A stretch of 40,599 nt of DNA, from contig JANXSY010000042.1 in assembly GCA_025356435.1 (NCBI GenBank), positions 1 through 40,599 of the forward strand, read 5' to 3'. Position numbers and translations under genes: made by a program. The notes under the pieces were generated by a model. It searched no databases. It was not told where the DNA came from and saw only the letters and a program-made list of their open reading frames with translations. This DNA is from Isosphaeraceae bacterium (GTDB lineage: Bacteria > Planctomycetota > Planctomycetia > Isosphaerales > Isosphaeraceae). The stretch's first letter is position 1, and every line of letters begins with the position of its first letter. This document shows positions 1-9,492 of the stretch, in pieces.

Positions 1-2
1 GG

Positions 3-119
3 TCGATCGACCGCGAGGCCGCCCGGTTCATGATGGATTCTAGAGGCTTTGCGCAGAATGGATTGATTGAAGAGTGTACTCAAAGGGCCGGCTTTGTCAA
101 AAAAAAGCCCTCAGGATAA
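3..119 (+). CDS. possible C-terminal end of a gene cut by the window edge
   Basis: One plus-strand frame is open from the window edge to a TAA at 117-119 and would encode about 38 residues ending in a basic KKKPSG tail. The first 60 bases have the GC-rich composition of the rest of the window, and the sequence becomes AT-rich only towards the end. I do not recognise the fragment. It could equally be a chance open frame, since 117 bases without a stop is common in GC-rich DNA. The upstream sequence is needed to decide. Confidence 0.25.
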   Translation, partial: SIDREAARFMMDSRGFAQNGLIEECTQRAGFVKKKPSG

Positions 120-400
120 GATGCTCTCCAAGCTGAGGATAACAATCTGTCCAATCGAATCGATTGAACGGCCTCTATCTCTTGCAAGTGCACGCATGGT
201 ATTACGAAAAAATCGATAATTGCAAGCAATGATTCTAACGTTAATGAAGATGTCGAAAAAAATGGAACTCTAGTCGCGTGGTACATATCCAGGTTAGAAA
301 CCTTAGATCCTCAACAACCGACCCATCTCGTTTGAATAATTTCAATCTTTTTAAGGCTTATACAGATCAATTATTGGCTAGACATCGGCCCCGAAACAAG
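120..400. other. AT-rich stretch without a recognisable gene
   Basis: This stretch is clearly richer in A and T than the rest of the window, with several runs of A or T. It has no frame with coding character: the short minus-strand frame over 80-286 resembles no family I know and has no ribosome binding site. It may be a promoter-rich intergenic region, decayed DNA or the edge of transferred DNA. Confidence 0.5.
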
Positions 401-416
401 GGTGTCTGAGCTCGTC

Positions 417-1511
417 TCAAGGGATGTCACGCTTCTCGCTAGGACGCAAGGCGGACGATGTGACGGCGATTTCAAAGTCGACGGGTGGAATAGTCTTACC
501 AAGCCAGGCGAAGCGTTGGGTGCGGCCGTCGCCGTGATGGCCGTGGCCGAAGCCCGAACCGACGAAGAAGTCGACGCCGGACGTCTCGATGCTCCGAGCC
601 TCGGAGTCGCTCGCCTTGGGCGATCTCAAGGTGACGGCCGCCGAAGGCGTCCTGGTTCGTGCCGTTCCAGCGGAAGGGCCGATTGTCATCGGGCGCGGTG
701 CGATCGAGTTCGTGACGGGTGAGGGGGATGATGATCGCCTCGCCGGTGTCGAGTCGCCTGAGCCGGAGATACTTCATCGTCTCGGGGGCCGATCGTACCA
801 ACCTCGCGAAGGTTTCAAGATGGCCGTCGGTCCTCCATGCCTGCGGATCTCGACCCCGGAACATGATCGTCCAGCGAGAGTCATCATCGATTTTTGGCGG
901 CGCGGGCTTGGGGGTCTCGACGACCTTCTCGGGCATCGGAGTATCCGCAGGAGGCCTGGATATCGGGGGCGTGGGACTCACGAAGGACGGTGCGTCGAGC
1001 AGCACCGCACGTTCAGCCTCATCGAGATCGGTCGACTTGAGGGCGATTTCGAACTCCGTGGGATCGATCTTCGTGCCGTGCCAGCCGAACTGCTGGGCCT
1101 TACCGTCGCCCTGAGCCTCATGCCCGAAACCAGAGCCAGCACCAAAGTCGGCCCTTTCTAACCGGATCGCGATCGACCCTTTCCGCCAGAGCGATTTCGA
1201 GAGTATTGCCCTGCCCCGATGGGAGTGCGAGCAGGAAGAAACCATAAACGAGGTTGATAATCAGCCGTAATCCCGAGCCCACGAGACTGAGCGTCTTCCA
1301 CCTCTTGCCTTTCCAGTTCGCGACGACCGCGAGCGCACCGAGTAGGAGGCTGAAGCCGGGCGTCCAGCAGAGTGCGATCGAGGTGATCGCCAACCCCTTG
1401 GCCGCGAGCGGCACGCGGACCCCGACGACGTCGGCCAGTTCGCTGGGCGAGAGACCTGTGAGCTTCTGGGCCTGCACCTTCGAGGCCAATTTCTCGCCGC
1501 ATCGGACTCAC
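417..1511 (-). pseudogene. frameshifted membrane protein gene with a repeated W-x-G / FEIA motif
   Basis: Three overlapping minus-strand frames look like consecutive pieces of one gene. The upstream piece (1118-1489) encodes two hydrophobic segments resembling the small DUF4190-like membrane domain. The middle piece (496-1245) carries GSGFGH, then GDGKAQQFGWHGT and FEIA, a Pro-rich linker, and a stretch ending FRWNGT...LEIA. The last piece (417-689) carries GSGFGH, GDGRTQRFAWLGKT and FEIA again before a stop. The same roughly 40-residue motif thus occurs in different frames, with frame changes needed near 1150-1200 and near 590-620. Either the gene is decayed or the assembly has two indels. 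The start is unclear: GTG at 1511 and TTG at 1489 lie in different frames. No function can be assigned. Confidence 0.45.
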
Positions 1512-1699
1512 ACGACCCAGGTTCGATGCAACTTGTGCAGGGGGATCAGTCCGAGCGGCTTCGCACCTTCGTCGAGGTCATACGAAGTCGCCCGCGTCTC
1601 TCCTCCGTTTCAGGGGAGTGACCGCGTGTCGCGCATTGGATACCTGAGAATCAGGATAGTTCACGAAGGCGGCAGATGCCACGCATTCGCAACCCCTTC

Positions 1700-1740
1700 A
1701 AAGCGAAACGAGGGCAGGAAGATGAATCTTCCTGCCCTCG
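1700..1740 (-). terminator. intrinsic terminator of clpC
   Basis: A perfect 15-bp inverted repeat (1709-1723 with 1726-1740) has only two bases between its arms. On the minus strand it is followed by a T-rich tract (TTTCGCTTT). It lies about 30 bases past the clpC stop codon. Confidence 0.8.
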
Positions 1741-1772
1741 CTTCGATGTGCCTCAACCGGAAGCCTAGGGTT

Positions 1773-4289
1773 TTATTCCCCCGGCTTACCCACTTCTTCC
1801 GCAGTACCGACGCTGGCCAGAGCCGGGGTAGCCTTTGAAGACGGCGAAAAGAGGAGTTTCTTCTCGCGGCCTTCGCCTTCGACCGTGACGGAGATGGTGT
1901 CCATTCCCTTGTAACGACCGCTGAGGATGTCTTCCGAGAGCGGGTCTTCGACCATGTTCTCGATCGAGCGGCGGAGCGGACGCGCACCGTACTCGGCGTT
2001 GAAGCCGTGATCGATGAGATACTCCTCGGCTTCGGTGGTCAGCAGGAGTTCGAGGCCACGGTCGCGGAGGCGGTCGCGGACCTTCGAAAGCTCGATGTTG
2101 ATGATGTGCTTCAGGTTGTCGCGGTTCAGACTGTGGAAGACGATCACATCGTCGAGCCGGTTGAGGAATTCGGGACGGAAGTACTTTTCGATCGAACCCT
2201 TGAAGTCTTCCTTCATCTTCTCATAGGTCTTGGCGTCGTCGAGCGATGCCTTGAACCCGAACGAGTTCGAAGATGAGGTCTCGGCCCCGGCGTTCGTCGT
2301 CATGATGAGGATCGTGTTTTTGAAGTCGACAACTCGGCCGAACGAGTCGGTCAAGCGGCCTTCTTCCATGATCTGGAGCAGCATGTTGTAGACGTCGGGG
2401 TGCGCTTTTTCGATCTCGTCGAGTAGGACAACGGCGTAAGGCCGACGGCGGATCTTCTCGGTAAGCTGTCCGCCTTCTTCGTAACCGACATAGCCCGGAG
2501 GCGCGCCGATAAGTCGGGAGACGTTGTGCTTCTCCATGTATTCCGACATGTCGATCTGGATCAGTGCATCAGCATTACCGAACATGAACTCGGCGAGGCT
2601 TTTCGCGAGCAAGGTTTTGCCGACACCAGTCGGGCCAGCGAAGACGAACGAGCCGATCGGCTTGTTCGGATTCTTGAGGCCCGCGCGACTGCGGCGGACG
2701 GCCTGGCTGATCCGCTTGATCGCCTCGGCCTGCGAGATGACCTTCTTCTGAAGCTCGGCCTCCATGTTGACCAGCCGGGCGGTCTCTTCCGCTTCGAGCC
2801 GGGTCAGCGGGACGCCGGTCATCTTGCTAACGACCTCGGCGACGACTTCCTCATCAACCGTGCCGTCGACCTCCTTCGACCGATCGCGCCACTCGCGGTT
2901 GATCGTTTCTTTCTTCTTTTTGAGCTTGTCGGCCTGGTCTCGCAGGCTAGCGGCTCGCTCGAAGTCTTGGTTGGCAACGGCCTCTTCTTTGTCTTGGTTG
3001 AGGCGTTCGATCTGGTCGTCGAGTTCCTTGAGGTCGGGCGGGCGGGTCATCGCCTTGAGCCGAACGCGGGCACCGGCCTCGTCGATGACGTCGATCGCCT
3101 TATCCGGCAGGCATCGGCCCGTGATGTAACGGTCCGATAGCTCGATGGCGGCTTCGAGAGCCTCGTCGGTGATCTGGACGCGGTGGTGTGCCTCGTAGCG
3201 ATCTCGGAGGCCTCGGAGGATTTCGAGAGCCTCGGTCTTTGAGGGGGGCTCGACGACGATCGCCTGGAAGCGTCGGGCGAGGGCGGCGTCCTTCTCGATG
3301 TATTTGCGATACTCGTCGAGGGTGGTCGCACCGATGCACTGGACTTCGCCACGGGCGAGAGCCGGCTTGAGCACGTTCGAGGCGTCAATCGCCCCTTCGG
3401 CTCCGCCTGCGCCGACAAGTGTATGCAACTCGTCGATGAAGAGGATCGTGTTCTTGGCACGACGAACCTCGTTCATGACGGCCTTGATCCGCTCTTCGAA
3501 CTGGCCGCGATACTTCGTGCCGGCGACCATCATGGCGAGGTCAAGCACGACGATCCGACGGTCTCGGAGCAGCTCGGGCACATTGCCGTCGACGATCATC
3601 TGGGCGAGGCCCTCGACGATCGCTGTCTTGCCGACGCCAGCCTCGCCGAGGAGGACTGGGTTATTTTTTTGGCGGCGCGAGAGGATTTGCACCACGCGCT
3701 CGATTTCATTCTGGCGGCCAATGACCGGGTCCAGCTTCGTCTGCCGGGCCAATTCGGTAAGGTCGCGTCCGAACGAGTCCAATGCAGGGGTTTTGGACTT
3801 TCCGCCCTTTGCCGAACCGGCGCGTTCCCCGCCTTCGCCGCCGGCTTCCATCCCGTGACCGAGCAAGTTGAGCACCTCCTCGCGGACTTCCTCAAGCTTT
3901 AAATTGAGGTTCATCAGGACCTGGGCGGCCACGCCTTCCTGCTCACGCAGGAGACCGAGCAATAGGTGCTCTGTTCCCACATAGTTGTGGTTGAGGTTGC
4001 GTGCCTCTTCGATGGCATATTCGATGACCTTCTTGGCCCGGGGCGTCTGGGGCAGCTTGCCCATCGTCACCATGTCGGGCCCGGCCTGGACGATCTTCTC
4101 GACCTCGACGCGGATCTTCCTCAGATCGACGTCGAGGTTCTTGAGCACGTTGGCGGCGACGCCACTGCCCTCCTTGACGAGGCCTAGGAGGACGTGTTCC
4201 GTCCCGACGTACTCGTGGTTGAACCGCTGGGCCTCTTGGTTGGCCAGCTGCATGACCTTGCGGGCACGATCGGTGAAGCGTTCATACAT
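1773..4289 (-). CDS. clpC: ATP-dependent Clp protease ATP-binding subunit ClpC
   Basis: Hsp100/Clp AAA+ unfoldase that feeds substrates to ClpP in the cytoplasm. The 838 residues match the family length. Two N-terminal Clp repeats (roughly 1-145, each with a YVGTEH motif) precede the first ATPase domain with Walker A GEAGVGKT at 215-222 and FIDELH near 284-289. A coiled-coil UVR-type middle segment (about 420-470) separates it from the second ATPase domain, with Walker A GPTGVGKT at 552-559 and LLDEIEKAH near 622-630. The short middle domain and UVR-like stretch indicate ClpC rather than ClpB. The ATG at 4287-4289 has a GGAG about 10 bases upstream. The gene is monocistronic, bounded by a terminator on each side, with a possible TATAAT about 195 bases upstream. 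Confidence 0.97.
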   Translation of the reverse strand: MYERFTDRARKVMQLANQEAQRFNHEYVGTEHVLLGLVKEGSGVAANVLKNLDVDLRKIRVEVEKIVQAGPDMVTMGKLPQTPRAKKVIEYAIEEARNLNHNYVGTEHLLLGLLREQEGVAAQVLMNLNLKLEEVREEVLNLLGHGMEAGGEGGERAGSAKGGKSKTPALDSFGRDLTELARQTKLDPVIGRQNEIERVVQILSRRQKNNPVLLGEAGVGKTAIVEGLAQMIVDGNVPELLRDRRIVVLDLAMMVAGTKYRGQFEERIKAVMNEVRRAKNTILFIDELHTLVGAGGAEGAIDASNVLKPALARGEVQCIGATTLDEYRKYIEKDAALARRFQAIVVEPPSKTEALEILRGLRDRYEAHHRVQITDEALEAAIELSDRYITGRCLPDKAIDVIDEAGARVRLKAMTRPPDLKELDDQIERLNQDKEEAVANQDFERAASLRDQADKLKKKKETINREWRDRSKEVDGTVDEEVVAEVVSKMTGVPLTRLEAEETARLVNMEAELQKKVISQAEAIKRISQAVRRSRAGLKNPNKPIGSFVFAGPTGVGKTLLAKSLAEFMFGNADALIQIDMSEYMEKHNVSRLIGAPPGYVGYEEGGQLTEKIRRRPYAVVLLDEIEKAHPDVYNMLLQIMEEGRLTDSFGRVVDFKNTILIMTTNAGAETSSSNSFGFKASLDDAKTYEKMKEDFKGSIEKYFRPEFLNRLDDVIVFHSLNRDNLKHIINIELSKVRDRLRDRGLELLLTTEAEEYLIDHGFNAEYGARPLRRSIENMVEDPLSEDILSGRYKGMDTISVTVEGEGREKKLLFSPSSKATPALASVGTAEEVGKPGE

Positions 4290-4484
4290 GCGGTCAACTC
4301 CGGCGGTTCGACCGGGCCGCGCTGAGGTCGCGCCCGGTCCGGGGACTTCAATGATCGTGTCGCCTGCCCTGCCTTATTCCCTCAACCTGAATCGGCTCCA
4401 AGCACGCCAGACCCGCTCGACTTCCTAATCCATTTGCTCGCGGTCTTTCCTCTTTTCCGGACCCCCGACTGACCAGGTTTACTC

Positions 4485-4490
4485 ATTATA
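4485..4490 (-). promoter_or_regulatory. possible -10 box for clpC
   Basis: A perfect TATAAT on the minus strand stands out in GC-rich DNA between the upstream gene's terminator and clpC. The expected -35 position reads about TCGTTT, a poor match, so the promoter call is tentative. It would give clpC a 5' leader of roughly 190 bases. Confidence 0.3.
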
Positions 4491-4504
4491 GGGCAACACC
4501 CCCC

Positions 4505-4556
4505 GAAAAACGAGCGGGGCCCGCCGGCCAACCACCTTTGATGTCGGCCGGGGCCC
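4505..4556 (-). terminator. intrinsic terminator downstream of the TPR membrane protein gene
   Basis: On the minus strand a GC-rich imperfect inverted repeat (arms GGGCCCCGGCC and GGCCGGCGGGCCC) is followed by GCTCGTTTTTCG. The hairpin plus T5 run lies about 35-85 bases after the stop codon at 4591. Confidence 0.65.
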
Positions 4557-4590
4557 AGATTGTGAGGTCGCTCGTCCATGTGTGGGTGAA

Positions 4591-5118
4591 TTATTTGGTG
4601 TCGCCGAGCCGGGCGATCGACTGCTGGATCTCCCACCGCCACTTCACGCCGGCTTCGAGTTCAAGGCACTGCCGGAAACTACGACGGGCGAGGTTCGGTT
4701 GTTCCGTCTTCACGAAGAGGGTGCCGAGCTGCATGAGGGCGTCAGCGTCGGTCTCGTCACGCGAGAGGATCATTTCCAACCGCTTACGAGCCTCGTTCCA
4801 GCGACCTTGAAGATAGAACTCGTTCGCCTCGCGATAGAGCTTGTCGATCTCAACCTTATGCCGTTCGGGATGGCAGAGCCAGACCCACCAGAGGGTATAA
4901 CCCAGGCTGGAAAGCCAGCTTGCGACGGCGAGCGCCGTAAAGAAGCCGGGCCAGCCGGGGGCGAACGCCTCGGTCCAGACGAATCGCGAGACGAGGGCAA
5001 GGTTCAACGTCGCGGCGAAGGCGACGGCGAGGATCATCCCCAGCACGTCCTGCCCCGACCAGATTTGGGCCAGGCCCGGCCAGACGCTGAGACCTGCAAT
5101 CCAGACACGCCGGGGCAT
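4591..5118 (-). CDS. membrane protein with C-terminal TPR-like repeats
   Basis: 175-residue protein. The N-terminal half has about three hydrophobic segments (roughly residues 7-25, 27-45 and 58-82). The C-terminal half (about 90-170) is helical and TPR-like: one unit has the form YLQGRWNEARKRLE and the next reads DALMQLGTLFVKTEQPNLA. Such proteins often act as scaffolds at the membrane, but no partner is evident here. The ATG start is supported by an upstream AGGAGG. The gene ends in its own terminator before clpC, so it is probably not cotranscribed with it. Seen directly: membrane segments and repeats. Function is not known. Confidence 0.85.
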   Translation of the reverse strand: MPRRVWIAGLSVWPGLAQIWSGQDVLGMILAVAFAATLNLALVSRFVWTEAFAPGWPGFFTALAVASWLSSLGYTLWWVWLCHPERHKVEIDKLYREANEFYLQGRWNEARKRLEMILSRDETDADALMQLGTLFVKTEQPNLARRSFRQCLELEAGVKWRWEIQQSIARLGDTK

Positions 5119-5214
5119 GAGAACCTCCTCGCACCGAAGACAGTCGTCCGGGGTCCGTCCCGACGGACGCGGGATTCTAATCCGGCCTCTCGATCAGGAC
5201 AAGCAGAAGATGCG

Positions 5215-6186
5215 TCAGAGATCGGGGGCGCTGAAGGTGTCGCCCTGGTTAATGTCGCCCGTCTTGAGGCCGAGGCTGAACCACTTCATCCGCTGCGCGG
5301 AGGTCCCGTGGGTAAAGGAGTCGGGGACGACGTAGCCCCTCGCCTGCTTCTGGAGCCGGTCGTCGCCGATGGCGCTTGCCGCGGTGAGAGCCGACTCGAC
5401 GTCGCCCGATTCGAGGATGTTGCGGGCCTTTTGGGCGTGGTGCGCCCACACCCCCGCGAAGAAGTCGGCCTGGAGTTCGAGCTTGACCGAGAGCTTGTTC
5501 ATCTCCGACGGGCTGATCCGTCCGCGCATCTGGTCGACTTTCGCCGTGATCCCGAGTAGGTTCTGAACGTGGTGGCCGACCTCGTGCGCCAGAACGTATG
5601 CCTCAGCAAACTCGCCGGGGGCGTGGAATCGATTCTTAAGTTCTTGATAGAAAGCAAGGTCGATATAAACCTTGTCGTCGCCCGGACAGTAGAACGGCCC
5701 GACCGCCGCGTCCGCGCGGCCGCAAGCCGAGCGCGTTTGGTGGCTGAAGAGAACGAGGTGGGGTGCCCGGTAGGTCTTGTTCATCCTGCGAAAGAGGTCG
5801 GTCCAGGTATCCTCGGTATCGGCCAGGACCGTCCGGACGAATTTCTTCATCTCGTCCTCTTCGCCGGGTTGAATCACTCGGGGCTCGCCGGGCTGAGGCG
5901 GTGCCGGCGCATTGACCTGTGGTTGCGGTTGGCGCTGCTGTTGAGGCATACCCTGTTGCTGTTGCAAGAAGGCCCTCGGGTCTCCGCCGAGCAGATAGAC
6001 GACGACAACCAGGATCAGGGTGCCGACGCCGCCGCCGACCGCCATCATTGGGGGCATCCCTCCCCCACCGCCTCCCCCACCGCCGCCGCCGTACCCACCT
6101 GGACCCGGCTCGGGTTCGCCCGCGCCTTCGGACCCGTCGCGCTGATCCTCGACGTTATCGCTCTCGCGGTTCCCTTGCCAGCGCAT
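5215..6186 (-). CDS. neutral zinc metallopeptidase (YpfJ / KPN_02809 family)
   Basis: 323-residue protein of the family PF04228. After an acidic N-terminus comes an almost pure glycine run (about residues 33-43), then one membrane segment (about 49-67), a Gln/Pro-rich linker (73-100) and the conserved domain. The zincin motif HEVGHH lies at 201-206, with the family's FYCPGDDKVYID stretch just before it near 165-176. The expected topology is a membrane anchor with the catalytic domain outside the cytoplasm. The frame stays open further upstream, but the ATG at 6186 has GGGGAGG about 8 bases before it, which fixes the start. The upstream TPR-type membrane gene 4591-5118 lies 96 bases downstream on the same strand. 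Substrate unknown. Confidence 0.9.
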   Translation of the reverse strand: MRWQGNRESDNVEDQRDGSEGAGEPEPGPGGYGGGGGGGGGGGMPPMMAVGGGVGTLILVVVVYLLGGDPRAFLQQQQGMPQQQRQPQPQVNAPAPPQPGEPRVIQPGEEDEMKKFVRTVLADTEDTWTDLFRRMNKTYRAPHLVLFSHQTRSACGRADAAVGPFYCPGDDKVYIDLAFYQELKNRFHAPGEFAEAYVLAHEVGHHVQNLLGITAKVDQMRGRISPSEMNKLSVKLELQADFFAGVWAHHAQKARNILESGDVESALTAASAIGDDRLQKQARGYVVPDSFTHGTSAQRMKWFSLGLKTGDINQGDTFSAPDL

Positions 6187-6272
6187 CAGCTTCGCCTCCC
6201 CTGCCTGATAGCCCGTACGTTGACAACGCAAATTATTATGACGGCGGGCTGATGGGATGGGAAGCGAAGGGT

Positions 6273-6646
6273 CTAAGAACAGGATGCGCGGGTGTGACTT
6301 CGATTAGGGTTTTTTGATCGGCGAGGGTGTGACCCCGCCGATCTTTGCGGGGGCAACCGGAAGGCCGTCCGTCTCAGGAGCGGGCGGATCGATATCGCCG
6401 TGAAGCCTGAATCGGCGGGGGCTGTGATGTCGATCGTAGTGAGTTCGGGCGTCTTGATCCGGATCCCTCCTTTGAAACGGCTCTTGAACGCGACATCAAG
6501 AATTCCGCCGGTGAGTTGGGTCCGCTCGACCGAGTGGGGGGGAACTCCCGTGCGAACGTATTCTCTGATTACCAACTCGACCCCGCCATGAACGGCACCT
6601 TCAATCGGCGAGCCGACTGAACCATCGACTGAGTCTCAGCGCAATC
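6273..6646 (-). pseudogene. unrecognised open frame, probably a gene remnant
   Basis: After an in-frame TGA near 6650, this minus-strand frame reads a plausible protein-like sequence of Gly, Val and charged residues (for example EGAVHGGVELVIREYV, then TPELTTIDITAPADSGF) until a stop at 6273. The last 25 residues lose that character and are rich in Arg, Ser and Pro. No start codon with a ribosome binding site is evident. Its upstream neighbour frame at 6601-6798 overlaps it, so the two may be pieces of one frameshifted gene. I do not recognise a family. Confidence 0.3.
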
Positions 6647-6798
6647 ATAAGAGAGATGCTTGTTCCGAAAATGGGGACGCTCCGTCCTGACTTCTCGAAG
6701 TCGTCCGCAGTCTCTCGGACGTATTTCCCTCTTGGATAGAGCTTTGCAAGCGAGGCGACTTTCGGCCTGGGCCTGGCCTGGGGGTTGGCGATCGTCAC
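6601..6798 (-). CDS. unrecognised small open frame, possible gene fragment
   Basis: A 65-residue frame beginning at a GTG and ending at 6601. Its first part is basic (ARPRPKVASLAKLYPRGKY) and its C-terminal third is mildly hydrophobic. The frame is open further upstream and has no clear ribosome binding site. It overlaps the end of the neighbouring frame 6273-6646, which suggests a broken gene rather than a real small protein. No family recognised. Confidence 0.25.
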   Translation of the reverse strand: MTIANPQARPRPKVASLAKLYPRGKYVRETADDFEKSGRSVPIFGTSISLMIALRLSRWFSRLAD

Positions 6799-6853
6799 GC
6801 CGGCGGCTTCAAAGAAAGAGCGGCGGGATGGAGATATCGTGTTTGAGGGCTTC

Positions 6854-7999
6854 TCAATGATGCGCGGGGGCTGCGAGTGGGTCGTTGACGGGGGGCATGT
6901 CGAGGTCGATCGAGTCGGGTTCGGGGGCGCTCGGGGGGGATGTCCAGTCGCGGCTCATCAGTTCGGCCCATCGATGGAGGTCGGGCACCGACTGGAAAAT
7001 CAGCTTCATGCACGCGGTGATCGGCATTGCCAGCACGAGGCCGATCAGGCCCCAGAGGAAGCCCCAAAAGAGACAGGCGACGAGGATCACCGTGCCATTG
7101 AGGTCGAGCGACCGGCCGAGGATATAAGGGGTGACGACGTAACCCTCGATCACCACGACGGCCGTGTAGATCGCCGCGACGAGCAACGCGCCGCCCATCG
7201 ACTCGAACTGCGCGAGCGTAACGAGCGTGGGCAAGGCACCGCCGACGACCTGGCCAACATAGGGGACGAAGTTCGTCAAGGCCGCGAAGACGCCGAGCGC
7301 GACCGCGAACTTGACCTTGATCGTCCAGAGCACGATCGTGACGACCGCTCCGACGCCGACGTTGATAAGCGTGCGCGCGACGAGGAACGCGCGGATCTGC
7401 TGGTTGAGCGAGCGGAGTGTCGCCTCGGCGGCGCGGGCGTCATGGTTCGATCGTGCGAAGAACGCGATCAGCTTCCGGCTGAGCATCTCGCTCTCGGCGA
7501 GCAGGAATAGCACGAAGACCATGATGATGATCCCTTGCGCGACCAGGTACATCAGGTCGGCGAGGCCGTAGCGGAGCTTGCCGATCAGCAGGTTTCGGTT
7601 GGCGTCGCCGAGGAGGTCGATCGTGCCCGGTTCGGGCAAGAGCCCGCGCAGATAGGGCTGGTCTCGACTGATCTGACTGACCTGCTTGCTCAGGCGGCCC
7701 GCCAGCCGTTCCACGTCCGAAGGGAGGGTGTCGGCGGCCTCGATCAGCCCTTGCGCGGCGAGGCTGGCGAGATAGAGACCAAGCATCGCCGTGACCAGGA
7801 ACAGGACGACCGCCGCGCCCGTCGTGCTGATCGGCAAGATCCGTCGGACCAACCCGGTAATCGGCGAGAGCATGCTCGCGAGCAGGATCGCCAGGGCGAT
7901 CGGGACCAGGATCGGCTTGAGGAAATAGAGTGCGCCGATCACCCCGAGCACCGCCAGGATGATCAGCGAGGCGTTCGCATAGCGGCCCGACCGTTCCAC
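6854..7999 (-). CDS. AI-2E family transporter (PerM/YdiK-like permease)
   Basis: 381-residue integral membrane protein of family PF01594. It has the family layout: a pair of N-terminal hydrophobic segments (about 10-50), a third near 60-85, a long amphipathic soluble stretch (about 90-160), then further helices. The conserved ALTNFVPYVGQVVGG stretch and an EGYVVTPYILG stretch follow near the C-terminal half. Members are exporters of varied or unknown substrates, and the autoinducer-2 role cannot be assumed. The start is a GTG at 7999 with AAGGAGG about 8 bases upstream. It lies 90 bases downstream of the LOG-family gene on the same strand, so cotranscription is possible. The C-terminal 35 residues are Pro/Asp-rich and look disordered. 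Confidence 0.9.
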   Translation of the reverse strand: MERSGRYANASLIILAVLGVIGALYFLKPILVPIALAILLASMLSPITGLVRRILPISTTGAAVVLFLVTAMLGLYLASLAAQGLIEAADTLPSDVERLAGRLSKQVSQISRDQPYLRGLLPEPGTIDLLGDANRNLLIGKLRYGLADLMYLVAQGIIIMVFVLFLLAESEMLSRKLIAFFARSNHDARAAEATLRSLNQQIRAFLVARTLINVGVGAVVTIVLWTIKVKFAVALGVFAALTNFVPYVGQVVGGALPTLVTLAQFESMGGALLVAAIYTAVVVIEGYVVTPYILGRSLDLNGTVILVACLFWGFLWGLIGLVLAMPITACMKLIFQSVPDLHRWAELMSRDWTSPPSAPEPDSIDLDMPPVNDPLAAPAHH

Positions 8000-8089
8000 G
8001 CCCGCCCTCCTTGTCCTTCATCATTAGCGACGGACCCGGAACCGTCCATCATGGCCCGCTAACCCGGCCTCCGCAAGCCCCGGCGAGGC

Positions 8090-8659
8090 TCATCCCGTCC
8101 TACGCGGGGTCGCGGCCAGAAGCTCAGCCGCGAGGGCTTCGGGATCGTTCGAGACGAGAAGCAGGTCGAGATGTTCGGGACGGAGGAACCCCTCCGAAAC
8201 CGCGTGATCAAGGAGTGCGAACAGGGGGTCGAAGTAGCCCGCGACGTTCAGCACGCCGACCGGCTTGGCGTGAAGCCCGAGTGCGGCCCACGTCAGGGTC
8301 TCGAAGAACTCCTCATAAGTGCCGATGCCGCCGGGGAGGGTCAGGAATCCCGACGCCCGTTCGGCCATGAGGGCCTTGCGTTCGTGCATGCCGGGTACGA
8401 CATGCAGTTCGGTGAGCGTGGTGTGCGCGATCTCGTCCCGGGCGAGTGGGCCAGGGATCACGCCAACCACCTTGCCGCCCGCGTTGAGCACGGCATCGGC
8501 CACGACCCCCATGAGCCCAGCCCGGCCGCCGCCGTAGACTAGCCCGAAGCCGCGGCGGCCGAGCGCTTCGCCAAGACGTGTCGCAGCCTCAGCGTAGACG
8601 GGACGGAGGCCTGTCGACGAGCCGCAGTAGACGCAGAGATAGCGCGTGACATCGTCCAC
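8090..8659 (-). CDS. LOG-family protein (TIGR00730; cytokinin riboside 5'-monophosphate phosphoribohydrolase-like)
   Basis: 189-residue Rossmann-fold protein. The N-terminal YLCVYCGSS, the GGGRAGLMGVVADAVL stretch and the signature PGGIGTYEE are those of the LOG/YvdD family. In characterised members these motifs hydrolyse nucleoside monophosphates to base plus ribose 5-phosphate. The bacterial role is usually nucleotide housekeeping, so cytokinin production is not implied. The GTG start at 8659 lies only three bases after the stop of the upstream gene (8663). That spacing indicates translational coupling with that membrane protein. Length is normal for the family. Confidence 0.92.
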   Translation of the reverse strand: MDDVTRYLCVYCGSSTGLRPVYAEAATRLGEALGRRGFGLVYGGGRAGLMGVVADAVLNAGGKVVGVIPGPLARDEIAHTTLTELHVVPGMHERKALMAERASGFLTLPGGIGTYEEFFETLTWAALGLHAKPVGVLNVAGYFDPLFALLDHAVSEGFLRPEHLDLLLVSNDPEALAAELLAATPRRTG

Positions 8660-8662
8660 GGG

Positions 8663-9397
8663 TCAGCCTCTCACAGTCTGGAGCTTGGTCTCGGTGGTAT
8701 TGCGGAGGATAGTGACGTAATAGATGGCTTGGAAGAAGATGATATAGAGCAACCCGACGGTAACGCCGATCCCGATCGCCGAGACGACACCCCAGCGGTG
8801 CAGGCTGAGCATCCCCGCGGTGAATCCGGCCGATGCCCCGCCAAAGACGGCGACCATGAAGTGCATGATATAGAAGATCGACAGCGGGTTAACCCGTTCA
8901 ACCCGCTTCGACGGCAGGCCGAGCAATACGTTCATCTTCGCGACCTCGTAAATCAAGCCAATCCGGCTTCGGATCAGGAGCAGGCTAGTGAAGCCCCCGA
9001 GCACCGCCAGCGTGCCGAAGGTGACGGGCAGGCACCAGTAGCGGATCGCCCGCATCGAGACGATCGGGTCGACCGGTAGCTCAGTCTTAAGCAGTCCGGC
9101 CGAGGCGTTGATCAACACCGAGGCCACGAGCAGGAAGATGCCGACAGAGCGGTTGCGGTCGCTGACGAGCTGGTGGATGGTCCGCGACTGGTGAAGGAAC
9201 CGGACCTCGGGGGCGAGCGGGGGGACGGCTGCGGGCTTCCAACCGATCGCGACCTCTTCGCCCGCCATCTCGATCTCGGCGAGCTTGGCATCGACCGAAT
9301 CGTCGTCAGTCGGGTCGATCTTGAACCCCTCGGAATGCTCGGCGAAGTGCTTGGCATCGCCCAAAGGGGAGACGCTCGGGCGTTCGGGTTCGCTCAT
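8663..9397 (-). CDS. four-helix membrane protein of unknown function
   Basis: 244-residue protein. The first 80 residues are acidic and soluble. Four hydrophobic segments follow (about 82-103, 120-142, 170-192 and 200-225), and the C-terminus is short and charged. A LIRSRIGLIYEVAKMNVLLGLPSKRVERVNPLS stretch between helices two and three lies outside the membrane, presumably in the cytoplasm. I recognise no named domain. The ATG has AGAGG about 8 bases upstream. It is probably cotranscribed with the LOG-family gene that begins three bases later. It is divergent from the Rieske gene at 9493, so the interval 9398-9492 should hold both promoters. Confidence 0.8.
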   Translation of the reverse strand: MSEPERPSVSPLGDAKHFAEHSEGFKIDPTDDDSVDAKLAEIEMAGEEVAIGWKPAAVPPLAPEVRFLHQSRTIHQLVSDRNRSVGIFLLVASVLINASAGLLKTELPVDPIVSMRAIRYWCLPVTFGTLAVLGGFTSLLLIRSRIGLIYEVAKMNVLLGLPSKRVERVNPLSIFYIMHFMVAVFGGASAGFTAGMLSLHRWGVVSAIGIGVTVGLLYIIFFQAIYYVTILRNTTETKLQTVRG

Positions 9398-9492
9398 GGG
9401 GGGACCTCTCGGCTACGGAATCCGGCGGAATAGCTGGGCTTTTCTCGCGGCTCATTCACTCCGCCCTGACAGACCGTTATCATGAGTCGATC

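Noticed and set aside
80-286. 68-residue minus-strand gene in the AT-rich region
   Set aside because: No ribosome binding site and no recognisable sequence; AT-rich DNA produces such frames by chance.
589-1161. 190-residue plus-strand gene over the decayed region
   Set aside because: It is the shadow of the minus-strand repeat modules, which have coherent protein motifs.
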